Positions 31,052 to 39,496 of a stretch of DNA of 64,000 nucleotides are shown here, piece after piece. The stretch covers positions 1-64,000 of the forward strand of contig JAOGIM010000007.1 of assembly GCA_028150825.1 (NCBI GenBank), in the 5' to 3' direction. Numbering within the stretch: the first letter of the stretch is position 1; each line of letters begins with the position of its first letter. The position numbers were made by a program, and so were the translations under genes. The DNA comes from Paracoccaceae bacterium (GTDB lineage: Bacteria > Pseudomonadota > Alphaproteobacteria > Rhodobacterales > Rhodobacteraceae). Below the pieces are notes generated by a model. The model saw only the letters and a list, made by a program, of their open reading frames with translations. It had not been told where the DNA came from and made no database searches.

Positions 31052-31675
31052 AAAATTTTCCTTTTAAACTGGGTTTATGACACCTGACTGAAAGCGAGCC
31101 TAGATTGCAACAGTTTTTTAGCTACCCTAAAAATGGGCTGAGCGTAAACAGAATTTGCTTGATAGACGCGTTAACGAAAGCTAAGTCGGTACGGCTCCAA
31201 TCCAGCTCTGCCCCAACCCAAAGTAAGCCAGTAGCACGAGAGGAATGATCAGATCAATCTGTCAGGCCACGGCATACGAATTTGAACTTTCTAGGTTAAA
31301 GAACTGTGTACTTGCATAATTTTTATTGCGTTGCCGTGCTCTGGCCCAATATCTGCAAAAATGGTCGAGGATAAGACCATAGCTTCGCACTGCAACACAT
31401 TGATACGTTTTTTTGAAATAGACCTGATCATGAAAGTCTCCCAAAACGGCGATTATTACAACCTCCGCCAAATCCTCGACAATGCCACTAACAGTAAAGG
31501 CATTGCGCACTTAAAAGCGTTTATCATTTGCTTGCTGGACAAACATCACAGGCAAAAACTCATAAATTTCATATAAACACTTCTAACCACCAAATCAGAT
31601 TCCATCTCAGCAAGGCCATGCTACGATTTTCTTTAAACGAAGGGAAAATACAGTGGGGATTCCTACTAAATAAAT
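31052..31675. other. 624-base gap upstream of murB, no recognised gene
   Basis: No open frame here matches a known family. A short minus-strand frame around 31190-31255 encodes a hydrophobic stretch (IIPLVLLAYFGLGQSWIG) closed by stops on both sides, and another minus frame at 31262-31510 (82 codons) has no family resemblance. The region may be a decayed gene, since a murC/DUF2484 neighbour would be expected, but I could not reconstruct one. It should hold the murB promoter. Confidence 0.45.
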
Positions 31676-33478
31676 TTAGGCTTTATCCTCGAGCAAAACC
31701 CATTCTTCTTCCGCATCAATAAGGGCACTATGTCGCTCCACAAGCGCATCAGTAGCCTTTTGAAATTTCATCGGTTCGCGGGTGAAAAGTTCTGGATCAG
31801 TCATATAATCTTCCAGTTTCTGGATCTCTGTTTCCAGCGTAGCAATCAAATTAGGAAGTTCTTTGAGACGGTGTCTTTCGGTAAAGCTCAAACCATTTTT
31901 ATATTTTTTATCAGAGGTCGCTATTTCATTATTTATTCTCTTTTTGATCTTTTTTTCAACTGCAGATGTTTCTTTTTTCTGAGCTTGATAATCAGACCAA
32001 CCGCCCGCATAGACAGTCGTCTGACCATCTCCCTCCATGGCCACCGTAGTGGTTGCAATCCGGTCTAGAAAATCCCGATCATGACTAACCAAAAGCACCG
32101 TACCATCATAATCATCCAACAGCTCTTGCAACAAATCAAGTGTCTCGACATCCAAATCATTGGTCGGTTCATCAAGCACTAAAAGATTGCTTTCCTTTGC
32201 CATCAGCTTAGCAAGCAAAAGCCGCGCCTTTTCACCCCCTGAAAGTGAGTGCACCGGCGCTCTTGCTTGAGCATCCTCAAACAGAAATTCCTTAAGATAG
32301 CCAACCACATGCTTTGGCACACCACGTACAAGAATTTGATCAGCCTTTCCAGATACGCCCATATCCGGGTCGCTGGTCAAACTTTCCCAGAGTGTCATAT
32401 TTAGATCCAGATGCGCACGTGCTTGGTCAAAGATGGCAGGGACCAATTTGGTGCCCAATTTGACCTCACCGGCATCTGGAATTTCTTGACCCATAAGAAG
32501 TTTAAGTAATGAGGTCTTGCCGACACCGTTGGGACCGACAAAAGCTACGCGATCACCACGCTGAATTGAAAGTGAAAAACACTTGGCAATTATTTGATTA
32601 TCATATGCTTTATTAATACTATGCGCTTCAATCACTTTGCGGCCTGATTTTGGTCCTGAGGATAGTGCCATTGCCGCCGCCCCCTGCCGGCGGATCATCG
32701 CAGCCCGATCCGCCCGCAAATCTTGTAGTGCGCGAAGACGCCCCTGATTGCGCTTGCGACGCGCACTGATACCCTCTATCGCCCAACGCCCTTCTGACTT
32801 TATGCGGCGATCCATTTTGTGGCGCTGCATATCTTCATCTTCCCAAATTTTATCACGCCAGGTTTCAAATTCTGCAAAACCTTTTTCATTTCTTCTCACC
32901 TGACCACGGTCGATCCAAAGAGTTGCCTGCGTTAACGCCCTCAGAAATGCGCGATCATGACTGATAAGAACATAGCCAGCCTTGGTGGTTTTTAATTCAT
33001 TCTCAACCCAGGCAATGGCCTCAATATCCAGATGGTTGGTCGGCTCATCCAGCAACATCAAATCTGGAGCTTCGGCCATAAGTTTGGCCAACGCCGCCCT
33101 GCGTCGCTCACCACCCGAGGCCGTTCTTACAGTGCGGTCAGGGTCAAATTTTAGCCCCTCACCCGCTCGTTCAACACGGTACATTTCGCCCAATCCAAGA
33201 CCACTGGCAGCATAATCACCAAGTGTCGTATATCCCTCCATCATGGGTTCCTGTTCCATGTATCCCACCGATGTCTGAGGCGGTATGACCCGCGTGCCCT
33301 TATCCTGCTCAACCAAAGTGGCCATAATTTTGAGTAACGTTGACTTGCCAGACCCATTGCGTCCAACAAGCGCCAGACGATCGCCCGGCTGAACAACAAG
33401 ATCAAGCCCATCAAACAGGGGATCACCGCCAAACGTCAAAGAAATATCGCTAAGTTGTAATAAAGGTAGACGTGCCAT
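31676..33478 (-). CDS. uup: ABC-F ATPase (Uup-like)
   Basis: This 600-residue soluble protein has two ABC domains and no membrane segment. Walker A motifs are GRNGSGKSTL and GPNGVGKTSL; signatures are TASGGERRR and SLSGGEKAR; each domain has LLDEPTNHLD or VLDEPTNDLD. A C-terminal coiled-coil extension after about residue 510 resembles Uup, a ribosome-associated or DNA-associated ABC-F. I start at ATG 33478 because it begins MARLPLL like its homologues; a TTG at 33514 would overlap the previous gene. It is downstream of olsB in the same direction. Confidence 0.9.
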   Translation of the reverse strand: MARLPLLQLSDISLTFGGDPLFDGLDLVVQPGDRLALVGRNGSGKSTLLKIMATLVEQDKGTRVIPPQTSVGYMEQEPMMEGYTTLGDYAASGLGLGEMYRVERAGEGLKFDPDRTVRTASGGERRRAALAKLMAEAPDLMLLDEPTNHLDIEAIAWVENELKTTKAGYVLISHDRAFLRALTQATLWIDRGQVRRNEKGFAEFETWRDKIWEDEDMQRHKMDRRIKSEGRWAIEGISARRKRNQGRLRALQDLRADRAAMIRRQGAAAMALSSGPKSGRKVIEAHSINKAYDNQIIAKCFSLSIQRGDRVAFVGPNGVGKTSLLKLLMGQEIPDAGEVKLGTKLVPAIFDQARAHLDLNMTLWESLTSDPDMGVSGKADQILVRGVPKHVVGYLKEFLFEDAQARAPVHSLSGGEKARLLLAKLMAKESNLLVLDEPTNDLDVETLDLLQELLDDYDGTVLLVSHDRDFLDRIATTTVAMEGDGQTTVYAGGWSDYQAQKKETSAVEKKIKKRINNEIATSDKKYKNGLSFTERHRLKELPNLIATLETEIQKLEDYMTDPELFTREPMKFQKATDALVERHSALIDAEEEWVLLEDKA

Positions 33479-33510
33479 AGGGACGCAGCTAATCTGCGTT
33501 TGCCAAAAGG

Positions 33511-34245
33511 TCAAGTGAGGGCGCGCAAAAGCCGCTTTCGAGCCGGTGGGATCATACCGATCTCAACTCCGGTAAATACATGTAACGTATTCATATGGCT
33601 GTCGACAACAGCATGATCACTGACCCAGCCCCCCATCACAAGATAGGTCCTTAAAAGCGGGGGCATGGCGCGCATTGCCTGTTTCATATCCGGCTTGCGC
33701 CGCAGTCGAGACGCAAAGCGAAACACATCTGGCGCCTTGACCCTTGGAAGCCAGCGTTTAGGCGCAATATGCCTGTCGCGAAGCATTGCAAATGCATCCT
33801 GATAGGCGTTTGCATCTGTTCCGTGAAAGGACGTGCAGCCAAAAACAAGATCGACACCCCGAGTATCGACATAGTGCGTCATTGCTCCCCAAGCCAAGCG
33901 CAGGACATCGGCATCCTTCACTTCGGGGTCCACGCAAAACCGGCCCATCTCAACAATTTTTCCATTAAAGGCGTGCAACGCGGAAAGCTCATAATATTGA
34001 GCAGAGTAACTTTTTCCAATCTCGCTGCCACCCTGCAAGTGCATCATACGAAAATAGCATACCAGCTGTCCAGTTTTTCGATTTTCAATTAGAAAATGTT
34101 CGCACAGCTGATCAAATTTATCGCTGTCTAACCCAGTTCCACCAGACAACCCGAACGTTTTATACCGAAACATTTGAGCAGCGATAATATCCCCTGATGT
34201 ATTTGCCAGCCTCGCAATATATTTGCTTTTGATTATAGATGCCAT
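33511..34245 (-). CDS. olsB: Ornithine N-acyltransferase OlsB
   Basis: OlsB transfers a 3-hydroxyacyl group from acyl carrier protein to ornithine, the first step of ornithine-lipid synthesis. The 244-residue protein shows the GNAT-fold OlsB pattern: AAQMFRYKTFG near the N-terminus, YYELSAL, VEMGRFCVDPE, LVFGCTSFHG and a C-terminal LLRTYLVMGGWVSDHAV. Length and motif order fit the family. The partner acyltransferase olsA, which often follows olsB in Roseobacters, is not present; an ABC-F gene follows instead. Confidence 0.82.
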   Translation of the reverse strand: MASIIKSKYIARLANTSGDIIAAQMFRYKTFGLSGGTGLDSDKFDQLCEHFLIENRKTGQLVCYFRMMHLQGGSEIGKSYSAQYYELSALHAFNGKIVEMGRFCVDPEVKDADVLRLAWGAMTHYVDTRGVDLVFGCTSFHGTDANAYQDAFAMLRDRHIAPKRWLPRVKAPDVFRFASRLRRKPDMKQAMRAMPPLLRTYLVMGGWVSDHAVVDSHMNTLHVFTGVEIGMIPPARKRLLRALT

Positions 34246-34312
34246 CTCAGTGTACCGTTTGCCCTATAATATCGCCCAACTCATCATGGCCCGCCGTTTT
34301 GACATTACTCCA

Positions 34313-34765
34313 TCACTGACCATCTAAAACAGATGCAGCATTAAAACCCCCAATAGAGGCCAAGATCTTTTGCAGAATGCCTCTGTCTTTCCCTGGGAGT
34401 TTAGTCACGCGATGCTCAAGAACAAGTAGGCGGCCTTTTTCAATTCCAAAACGCTCTACATTGCTCAGTACTTGGTTTTCCCCAAAACTCAGTACTAACA
34501 CTTCACGATTGATTTCGTCGGGCTTTGCATAGCCTCTGTGGTGCACGCGACTGCGTACATAGTAAATTGCATTTTCCACGTCGACGCCGCTCGTCGTGGG
34601 GGCGCCAACGGCGTTGAGGATACCCTGACGTGTGTCAACGCCAATAATCAATGCGCCTATCTGTTCTTGCGGCGGCATATAGCCATGATTTCTGTACTGA
34701 CCTGCGCAAGCACTTATTGTGAGTACGGCAGCAAACATTGCTATGCGAACGAAAGCTCTGTTCAT
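34313..34765 (-). CDS. bamE: Outer membrane assembly lipoprotein BamE
   Basis: The 150-residue protein is an SmpA/OmlA (BamE) lipoprotein, an accessory subunit of the Bam complex. The leader ends in the lipobox ISAC with cysteine near residue 20, and the domain carries the typical tracts GVDTRQGILNAVGAPT and YYVRSR. The C-terminal half after residue 115 is poorly conserved, as usual in alphaproteobacteria. It is divergent from the DUF177-rpmF operon, with 95 bases between the starts. Confidence 0.88.
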   Translation of the reverse strand: MNRAFVRIAMFAAVLTISACAGQYRNHGYMPPQEQIGALIIGVDTRQGILNAVGAPTTSGVDVENAIYYVRSRVHHRGYAKPDEINREVLVLSFGENQVLSNVERFGIEKGRLLVLEHRVTKLPGKDRGILQKILASIGGFNAASVLDGQ

Positions 34766-34860
34766 TTTATTAAATATCGCCTCTTGTATCGTCTGTTATT
34801 GCACTTTATTTACCCCTCATAACGCAAACAATACCATCAAGAAAGGTTCATCTTAATAAG

Positions 34861-35424
34861 ATGGCGATCCCACCTCTCACTAAGGCAATTATTCGCTTTA
34901 TAGACATCAATCCGCGAAAGCCGCACAAGTTTGATATACGACCCTCTAACGAGGTTTGTAAGATTATTGCAAAGGATCTTGGGCTTTTGAGTTTGACCAA
35001 ACTCCGTTTACAGGGCAATCTTACAGCGCACGGTGAAAATAGCTGGCGTTTGAATGCCCACATTGGCGCAACCGCTGAACAGGCCTGTGTGCTCACTCTT
35101 GCATCCGTTCAGACGCGCATAGATTCGACAGTAGAGCGCAATTATCTTCCCCTAAAAATACATGACGAGTCTTCCATCGGTTTGGACGGCGAGGTAGAGA
35201 TGGAACAAGATGAAAATCTTGAGCCTCTTGAAACAGAATTAGACCTTATTGCGGTAATGATTGAAGCACTGGCGATAGAGCTGCCAACCTACCCAAAAGT
35301 GGAAGGTGCATCCTTTAAAAGAAAGGCAATTACAGCACCTGGCATCGTCCCTCTCAGCGACGAAGACGCAAATCCATTCGCCAATCTATCGACTCTCATG
35401 AAAAAATTATCCAAACAGACATAA
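34861..35424 (+). CDS. DUF177/YceD family protein
   Basis: This 187-residue acidic protein belongs to the YceD/DUF177 family, which is almost always encoded just before ribosomal protein L32 and has been linked to 23S rRNA processing or stability in bacteria and plastids. Visible features are the central CVLTLASVQTRIDSTVERNYLP (a conserved cysteine before a beta-rich core) and the acidic ELDLIAVMIEALAIELPTYPK segment. The single cysteine replaces the CxxC seen in some members. It is followed after 154 bases by rpmF. Confidence 0.88.
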   Translation: MAIPPLTKAIIRFIDINPRKPHKFDIRPSNEVCKIIAKDLGLLSLTKLRLQGNLTAHGENSWRLNAHIGATAEQACVLTLASVQTRIDSTVERNYLPLKIHDESSIGLDGEVEMEQDENLEPLETELDLIAVMIEALAIELPTYPKVEGASFKRKAITAPGIVPLSDEDANPFANLSTLMKKLSKQT

Positions 35425-35443
35425 TTTAACGCCTTTGCCTCTT

Positions 35444-35461
35444 GCTAAATTGAAATTTAGC
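35444..35461. other. Perfect palindrome between DUF177 and rpmF
   Basis: GCTAAATT and AATTTAGC form an eight-base perfect inverted repeat separated by two bases, 20 bases after the DUF177 stop. There is no T-tract after it on the plus strand, so it may be a processing hairpin or a protein-binding site rather than a terminator. Confidence 0.35.
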
Positions 35462-35578
35462 GGTATGTTTCCGCTTTCTCGCTTAATAAAGTTGTACCCC
35501 GTGCGCTAAGCAATGTAAGTGCATAGAGTATAGATACGGAACAAAGGGCTAAGGTCCATTAAAAATTGGGGTTGAGGC

Positions 35579-35785
35579 ATGGCTGTCCAACAGAATAAAG
35601 TATCCAAATCACGTCGCAATAATCGGCGCGCTCATGACAGCTTAATTGCTGAAAATCCAAATGAATGCTCAAACTGCGGAGAGCTCACACGTCCGCACCA
35701 TGTATGCGCCTCTTGCGGCCACTACAGTGGTCGCGAAGTCATCGCGTTGGTCGAAGAGATCGAGCTGGATGAGGATGCTGCATAA
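35579..35785 (+). CDS. rpmF: Large ribosomal subunit protein bL32
   Basis: This 68-residue protein has the L32 start [20 protein letters not shown] and the zinc-binding form of the family: a CSNCG pair and a CASCGHY pair. The acidic tail is typical of alphaproteobacteria. It precedes plsX by a few bases, a conserved coupling of ribosomal protein and phospholipid genes. Confidence 0.97.
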   Translation: MAVQQNKVSKSRRNNRRAHDSLIAENPNECSNCGELTRPHHVCASCGHYSGREVIALVEEIELDEDAA

Positions 35786-35806
35786 CGCGGTTTGGCAACA
35801 ACTCAA

Positions 35807-36904
35807 ATGACCGCTAAAACCGATAAACTATATGACGTTACGCCGCGTACAGTGGTAAGTATAGACGCCATGGGTGGTGATCGGGGTCCACTGCCAATTG
35901 TGTTGGGAATGGCTGCATCAGCTAAAAAAAATCCAGAGCTGCATTTTATTGTACATGGGCCCAAAGATGAATTGGACATCCTTGTAGGTGCTCGTAAAGT
36001 ATTAATAGATCGGTGCGAAATACGACATTGCGACGATGCAGTTTCTATGACGGATAAACCAAGTCAGGTAGTGCGCAATGGAAAGTCGACATCGATGTGG
36101 TCTGCCCTTGAATGTGTACGGAATGGCGAAGCAGAAGCATGTGTGTCTTGCGGTAATACCGGAGCTCTGATGGCTTTGAGCATGATACGGTTGCGGAAAC
36201 TGCCGGGTGTAAACCGCCCGGCAATTGCCGTTTTGTGGCCCTCACGCAGTAAAACAGGGTTCAATGTAATGCTCGATGTGGGAGCAGATATAAAGGCTGA
36301 TTCCAAGGACTTATTTCAATATGCTCTTATGGGTGTTTCTTACGCCCGTAACGGTCTTGAAATTCCTTTACCGAGAGTTGGACTTTTAAATGTTGGAACA
36401 GAAGATCACAAAGGACGCGCTGAGTTGCACGAAGCGCATGAATTGATTTCCCAATACGAACAGTTAGGAGATTACAAATTTGTCGGATTTGTCGAAGGCG
36501 GTGATATTCCGGGCGACAAAACAGATGTCATTGTCACGGATGGCTTTACAGGGAATGTTGCCCTTAAAACTGGAGAGGGTACTGCAAAGCTCATTGGCGA
36601 GCTCTTGAGGCAAGCTTTTCAGTATTCCCTTCTTTCTCGTCTGGCCCAACTACTTGCCGTTTCCTCGTTGCAACGATTACGTAAGAGGATAGATCCTCGA
36701 CGCGTGAATGGCGGAGTTTTCCTTGGACTTAACGGGACTGTGGTAAAATCGCATGGTACCGCCGACGAGACAGGGGTAAGTGCGGCCATCAAGCTTGCTG
36801 TAACCTTAGCAAACTCACAATTTTCACAAAAACTTGCGGCTCGTGTTGCATCGGTTAACACATCGGCGCACAGTGTAGAAAACGCGGCATCAGAAGCGGA
36901 ATAA
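35807..36904 (+). CDS. plsX: Phosphate acyltransferase PlsX
   Basis: PlsX converts acyl-ACP to acyl-phosphate for the PlsY route of phosphatidic acid synthesis. The 365-residue protein begins its domain with VVSIDAMGGDRGP, contains SCGNTGALMA, NVGTEDHKGR and FVEGGDIPG, and ends with LNGTVVKSHGTAD. I prefer the ATG at 35807; an in-frame TTG at 35792 is seven bases after the rpmF stop and would add five residues. It is followed five bases later by fabH. Confidence 0.95.
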   Translation: MTAKTDKLYDVTPRTVVSIDAMGGDRGPLPIVLGMAASAKKNPELHFIVHGPKDELDILVGARKVLIDRCEIRHCDDAVSMTDKPSQVVRNGKSTSMWSALECVRNGEAEACVSCGNTGALMALSMIRLRKLPGVNRPAIAVLWPSRSKTGFNVMLDVGADIKADSKDLFQYALMGVSYARNGLEIPLPRVGLLNVGTEDHKGRAELHEAHELISQYEQLGDYKFVGFVEGGDIPGDKTDVIVTDGFTGNVALKTGEGTAKLIGELLRQAFQYSLLSRLAQLLAVSSLQRLRKRIDPRRVNGGVFLGLNGTVVKSHGTADETGVSAAIKLAVTLANSQFSQKLAARVASVNTSAHSVENAASEAE

Positions 36905-36909
36905 ACAAA

Positions 36910-37881
36910 ATGACGATAAGGGCAGTAGTAAAAGGAGTTGGCCATTACCTTCCTAAGCGAGTAGTAGAAAATTCCGAATTCGAAGTCTCTCTTGATACAT
37001 CGGACGAGTGGATCCAAGCACGCTCTGGCATTAAGCGCCGCCATTTCGCTGCTGAAGGAGAAAAGACATCAGATATGGCGATAAGCGCTGCTCAAGCAGC
37101 CCTTTCAGATGCAGGGTTTGAGCCAAATGATTTAGACGCAGTTATAGTTGCCACATCCACTTCAGATCTGACATTTCCCTCGGTAGCAACAATCGTGCAA
37201 TCAGGACTAAATATGACGGGTGGGTTTGCCTATGACATACAGGCAGTTTGCGCTGGTTTTGTTTTTGCTCTATCCACTGCGAATGCTCAGATTCTGTCAG
37301 GTCAAGCCGAGCGCATTATGGTCATTGGAGCAGAGTCGTTTAGTCGTTTGATGGACTGGGAAGATAGGTCGACCTGTGTCCTTTTTGGAGATGGGGCTGG
37401 CGCAGTTTTATTGCAGGCCGAACGAGGAAAGGGTTCAAGCGACGACAGAGGTATTCTTTCGGTCGATTTGAACTCTGATGGGCGGCATAAAGACATCCTT
37501 TATGTGGATGGAGGCGTCTCAACTGGTCAGACGGGTTATCTTCGAATGCAGGGAAAAGAAGTATTCCGTCATGCTGTTGAGAAACTTGCCCAAACAGCAA
37601 GTGTCGCCATGGAGAAGGCCGGAGTGAGAGCTGAGGATATTGACTGGGTTGTCCCACATCAGGCAAACATCAGAATTATTAATAGTACCACAAAAAAGAT
37701 GGGCGTTGCGCCCGAGAAAGTCGTTAAGACCGTTAAAGACCATGGAAATACGTCCGCCGCCTCTATACCGCTAGCGCTATCAGTGGCAAAAGCGAATGGG
37801 CAGATCAAGCATAATGACCTAATCGTCACGGAAGCAATAGGTGGAGGATTGGCCTGGGGTGCCATCGTCTTGCGATGGTAA
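36910..37881 (+). CDS. fabH: 3-oxoacyl-ACP synthase III FabH
   Basis: FabH starts fatty acid synthesis by condensing acetyl-CoA with malonyl-ACP. The 323-residue protein has the complete catalytic triad: C114 in AVCAGF, H250 in VVPHQANIRI and N280 in KDHGNTSAAS. The SGIKRRHF and FGDGAGAVLL segments are also typical. It follows plsX closely and precedes ihfA, a conserved block in Rhodobacteraceae. Confidence 0.97.
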   Translation: MTIRAVVKGVGHYLPKRVVENSEFEVSLDTSDEWIQARSGIKRRHFAAEGEKTSDMAISAAQAALSDAGFEPNDLDAVIVATSTSDLTFPSVATIVQSGLNMTGGFAYDIQAVCAGFVFALSTANAQILSGQAERIMVIGAESFSRLMDWEDRSTCVLFGDGAGAVLLQAERGKGSSDDRGILSVDLNSDGRHKDILYVDGGVSTGQTGYLRMQGKEVFRHAVEKLAQTASVAMEKAGVRAEDIDWVVPHQANIRIINSTTKKMGVAPEKVVKTVKDHGNTSAASIPLALSVAKANGQIKHNDLIVTEAIGGGLAWGAIVLRW

Positions 37882-37956
37882 TAAGCAAAAAATCGTTAAA
37901 TTTGTACAAATAAGCAAAAAAAGAACCATTTAGTTAGTTCAGATATGCCATTGATA

Positions 37957-37986
37957 TTGACTCGCAAAATAGCTCGGCTCTAACAT
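37957..37986 (+). promoter_or_regulatory. Probable sigma-70-type promoter of ihfA
   Basis: TTGACT at 37957-37962 and TAACAT at 37981-37986 are spaced by 18 bases and lie 25 bases before the ihfA start. Both hexamers are close to the consensus. This would let ihfA-merR be transcribed separately from fabH. Confidence 0.45.
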
Positions 37987-38010
37987 TAGAAAAAACTAGG
38001 GATGTATTTT

Positions 38011-38313
38011 ATGAGTGACAAGACATTAACCCGCATGGACCTTAGCGAGGCAGTTTTTCTTGAGGTTGGCCTTTCCAGAAACGAAAGTGCAGACTTAGTT
38101 GAAAAAGTACTAAGCCTCATGTCTGATGCACTGGTGAAAGGTGAACAGGTAAAAATTTCTTCCTTTGGAACCTTTAGTGTACGTGACAAGAATGCGCGTA
38201 TCGGCAGAAATCCAAAAACCGGTGAGGAAGTGCCAATCACTCCAAGACGGGTCTTGACGTTTCGTCCCTCTCATCTCATGAAAGAACGGGTAGCGTCGGG
38301 TATTAAAACGTAA
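38011..38313 (+). CDS. ihfA: Integration host factor subunit alpha
   Basis: IHF alpha binds and sharply bends DNA as a heterodimer with IHF beta. From the ATG at 38011 the protein has 100 residues; I prefer it to the ATG at 38002 because AGGG lies nine bases upstream and the protein then begins MSDKTLTR as expected. Visible motifs are [37 protein letters not shown] with the intercalating proline, and LKE-like C-terminal helix. It is followed 14 bases later by a MerR regulator, a conserved pair. Confidence 0.96.
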   Translation: MSDKTLTRMDLSEAVFLEVGLSRNESADLVEKVLSLMSDALVKGEQVKISSFGTFSVRDKNARIGRNPKTGEEVPITPRRVLTFRPSHLMKERVASGIKT

Positions 38314-38327
38314 GGTGACTTATTGTC

Positions 38328-39287
38328 ATGAGTAAATCACCCGACGCATTTCGAACCATTAGTGAAGTCGCCGATTGGTTGGATACACCGACACATGTAC
38401 TTCGCTTTTGGGAAAGTAAATTCTGGCAGATCAAACCTGTAAAAAGGGCTGGCGGACGACGGTATTACCGCCGCCAAGATATGCTGTTAATAGGTGGGAT
38501 TAAGCAGCTGTTGCATCAAGATGGCCTAACCATCAAAGGCGCTCAAAAGATACTTCGCGAAAAAGGGGCAAAATATGTTTCCAGTTTATCTCAGCCCCAT
38601 GGCATACACAGGGATCAATTAAATGTTGAGAATATTACAGAAAAACTAACCAAACAAGATCAGGCGGCTGATTGGCAATCGATCCAAATATCTGACTTTG
38701 CGACTAACCTAAGCGAAAGCAATGCGTCCACGCTAATGCCATTTAGTGAAAAAGAAAATGTTGATCTGAACTTGAAAAGTAAACGCTCTACTGCATCTCA
38801 GACCTCAAAGCGTAAAAGCATGGAAGATCATGTTAGGTCGCACACAGGTCCAATTGCTGCTACGGTGCCTTACGGTGCATCAAAATCGAACGATGCAAGT
38901 GAAGAATTAGTCAAAGAAGGGATCAATAGCAAACCAGCTAACAAAGACTTGTCGGACGAATTTCTTACAACGAACGGGCAAGGTAAAAAACTTAAGATGG
39001 TTTTTGACGGGGAAGAGGGATTTGGAAAAATTCAATCTTCTTTTGAAGATGACCAAACGGTACTAGATTTCTGGGCCGACGACAAATTGGCGAACGCGCC
39101 TAACGCATCTCTCCAAAATGAAACACTTTCAGAGACTGCGCCACTGGTTGTACCGAAACACGATAGCATCATGACCCATCTTAGTCTGTACAAAAATATC
39201 AAGAAGAATAAAGCAGCGCTTTTGGAGCCAATCTTGTTCAACCTCCAAAAACTACTGCAACGGCGCCAATCCAGACCGTATAAATGA
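38328..39287 (+). CDS. MerR family transcriptional regulator
   Basis: The 319-residue protein starts with a MerR-type winged helix: [25 protein letters not shown], then [21 protein letters not shown] and [13 protein letters not shown], spanning about residues 8-85. The remaining two thirds are low-complexity, acidic and Ser/Asn-rich with no effector domain or metal-binding cysteines, as in other alphaproteobacterial members encoded after ihfA. Target genes are unknown. The tRNA-Pro gene follows 65 bases downstream. Confidence 0.9.
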   Translation: MSKSPDAFRTISEVADWLDTPTHVLRFWESKFWQIKPVKRAGGRRYYRRQDMLLIGGIKQLLHQDGLTIKGAQKILREKGAKYVSSLSQPHGIHRDQLNVENITEKLTKQDQAADWQSIQISDFATNLSESNASTLMPFSEKENVDLNLKSKRSTASQTSKRKSMEDHVRSHTGPIAATVPYGASKSNDASEELVKEGINSKPANKDLSDEFLTTNGQGKKLKMVFDGEEGFGKIQSSFEDDQTVLDFWADDKLANAPNASLQNETLSETAPLVVPKHDSIMTHLSLYKNIKKNKAALLEPILFNLQKLLQRRQSRPYK

Positions 39288-39352
39288 ACGGTCTTAAGTG
39301 CTATTTTCGACTTGCTCCTTTCCGCAAATTCATTAAGACACATGGAATACGT

Positions 39353-39429
39353 CGGGCTATAGCGCAGCCTGGTAGCGCGTCCGTCTGGGGGACGGGAGGT
39401 CGCAGGTTCGAATCCTGCTAGCCCGACCA
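39353..39429 (+). tRNA. tRNA-Pro (GGG)
   Basis: A complete 77-base cloverleaf with encoded CCA end. The acceptor stem CGGGCTA pairs with TAGCCCG, including the C1-G72 pair typical of proline tRNAs. The anticodon stem TCCGT/ACGGG frames the loop CTGGGGG with anticodon GGG. The T arm is GCAGG-TTCGAAT-CCTGC. Confidence 0.97.
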
Positions 39430-39434
39430 ATTAT

Positions 39435-39470
39435 AAAACGTCCGCTTGCAGATGCTGTGGCGGGCGTTTT
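39435..39470 (+). terminator. Terminator after tRNA-Pro
   Basis: AAAACGTCCGC (39435-39445) pairs through all 11 positions (one G-T) with GCGGGCGTTTT (39460-39470), giving a stem with its own T-tract. It lies just after the tRNA 3' end. Confidence 0.8.
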
Positions 39471-39496
39471 GTGAACAAGGGCAGGTAATTGAGACT

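Noticed and set aside
31262-31510. 82-codon minus-strand frame before murB
   Set aside because: No recognised motif and an overlapping plus-strand frame of the same length; treated as chance openness.
39446-39496. Upstream ATG as the start of the dCTP deaminase
   Set aside because: It lies within the terminator hairpin of the tRNA gene and lacks a ribosome site; the ATG at 39497 matches the family start.
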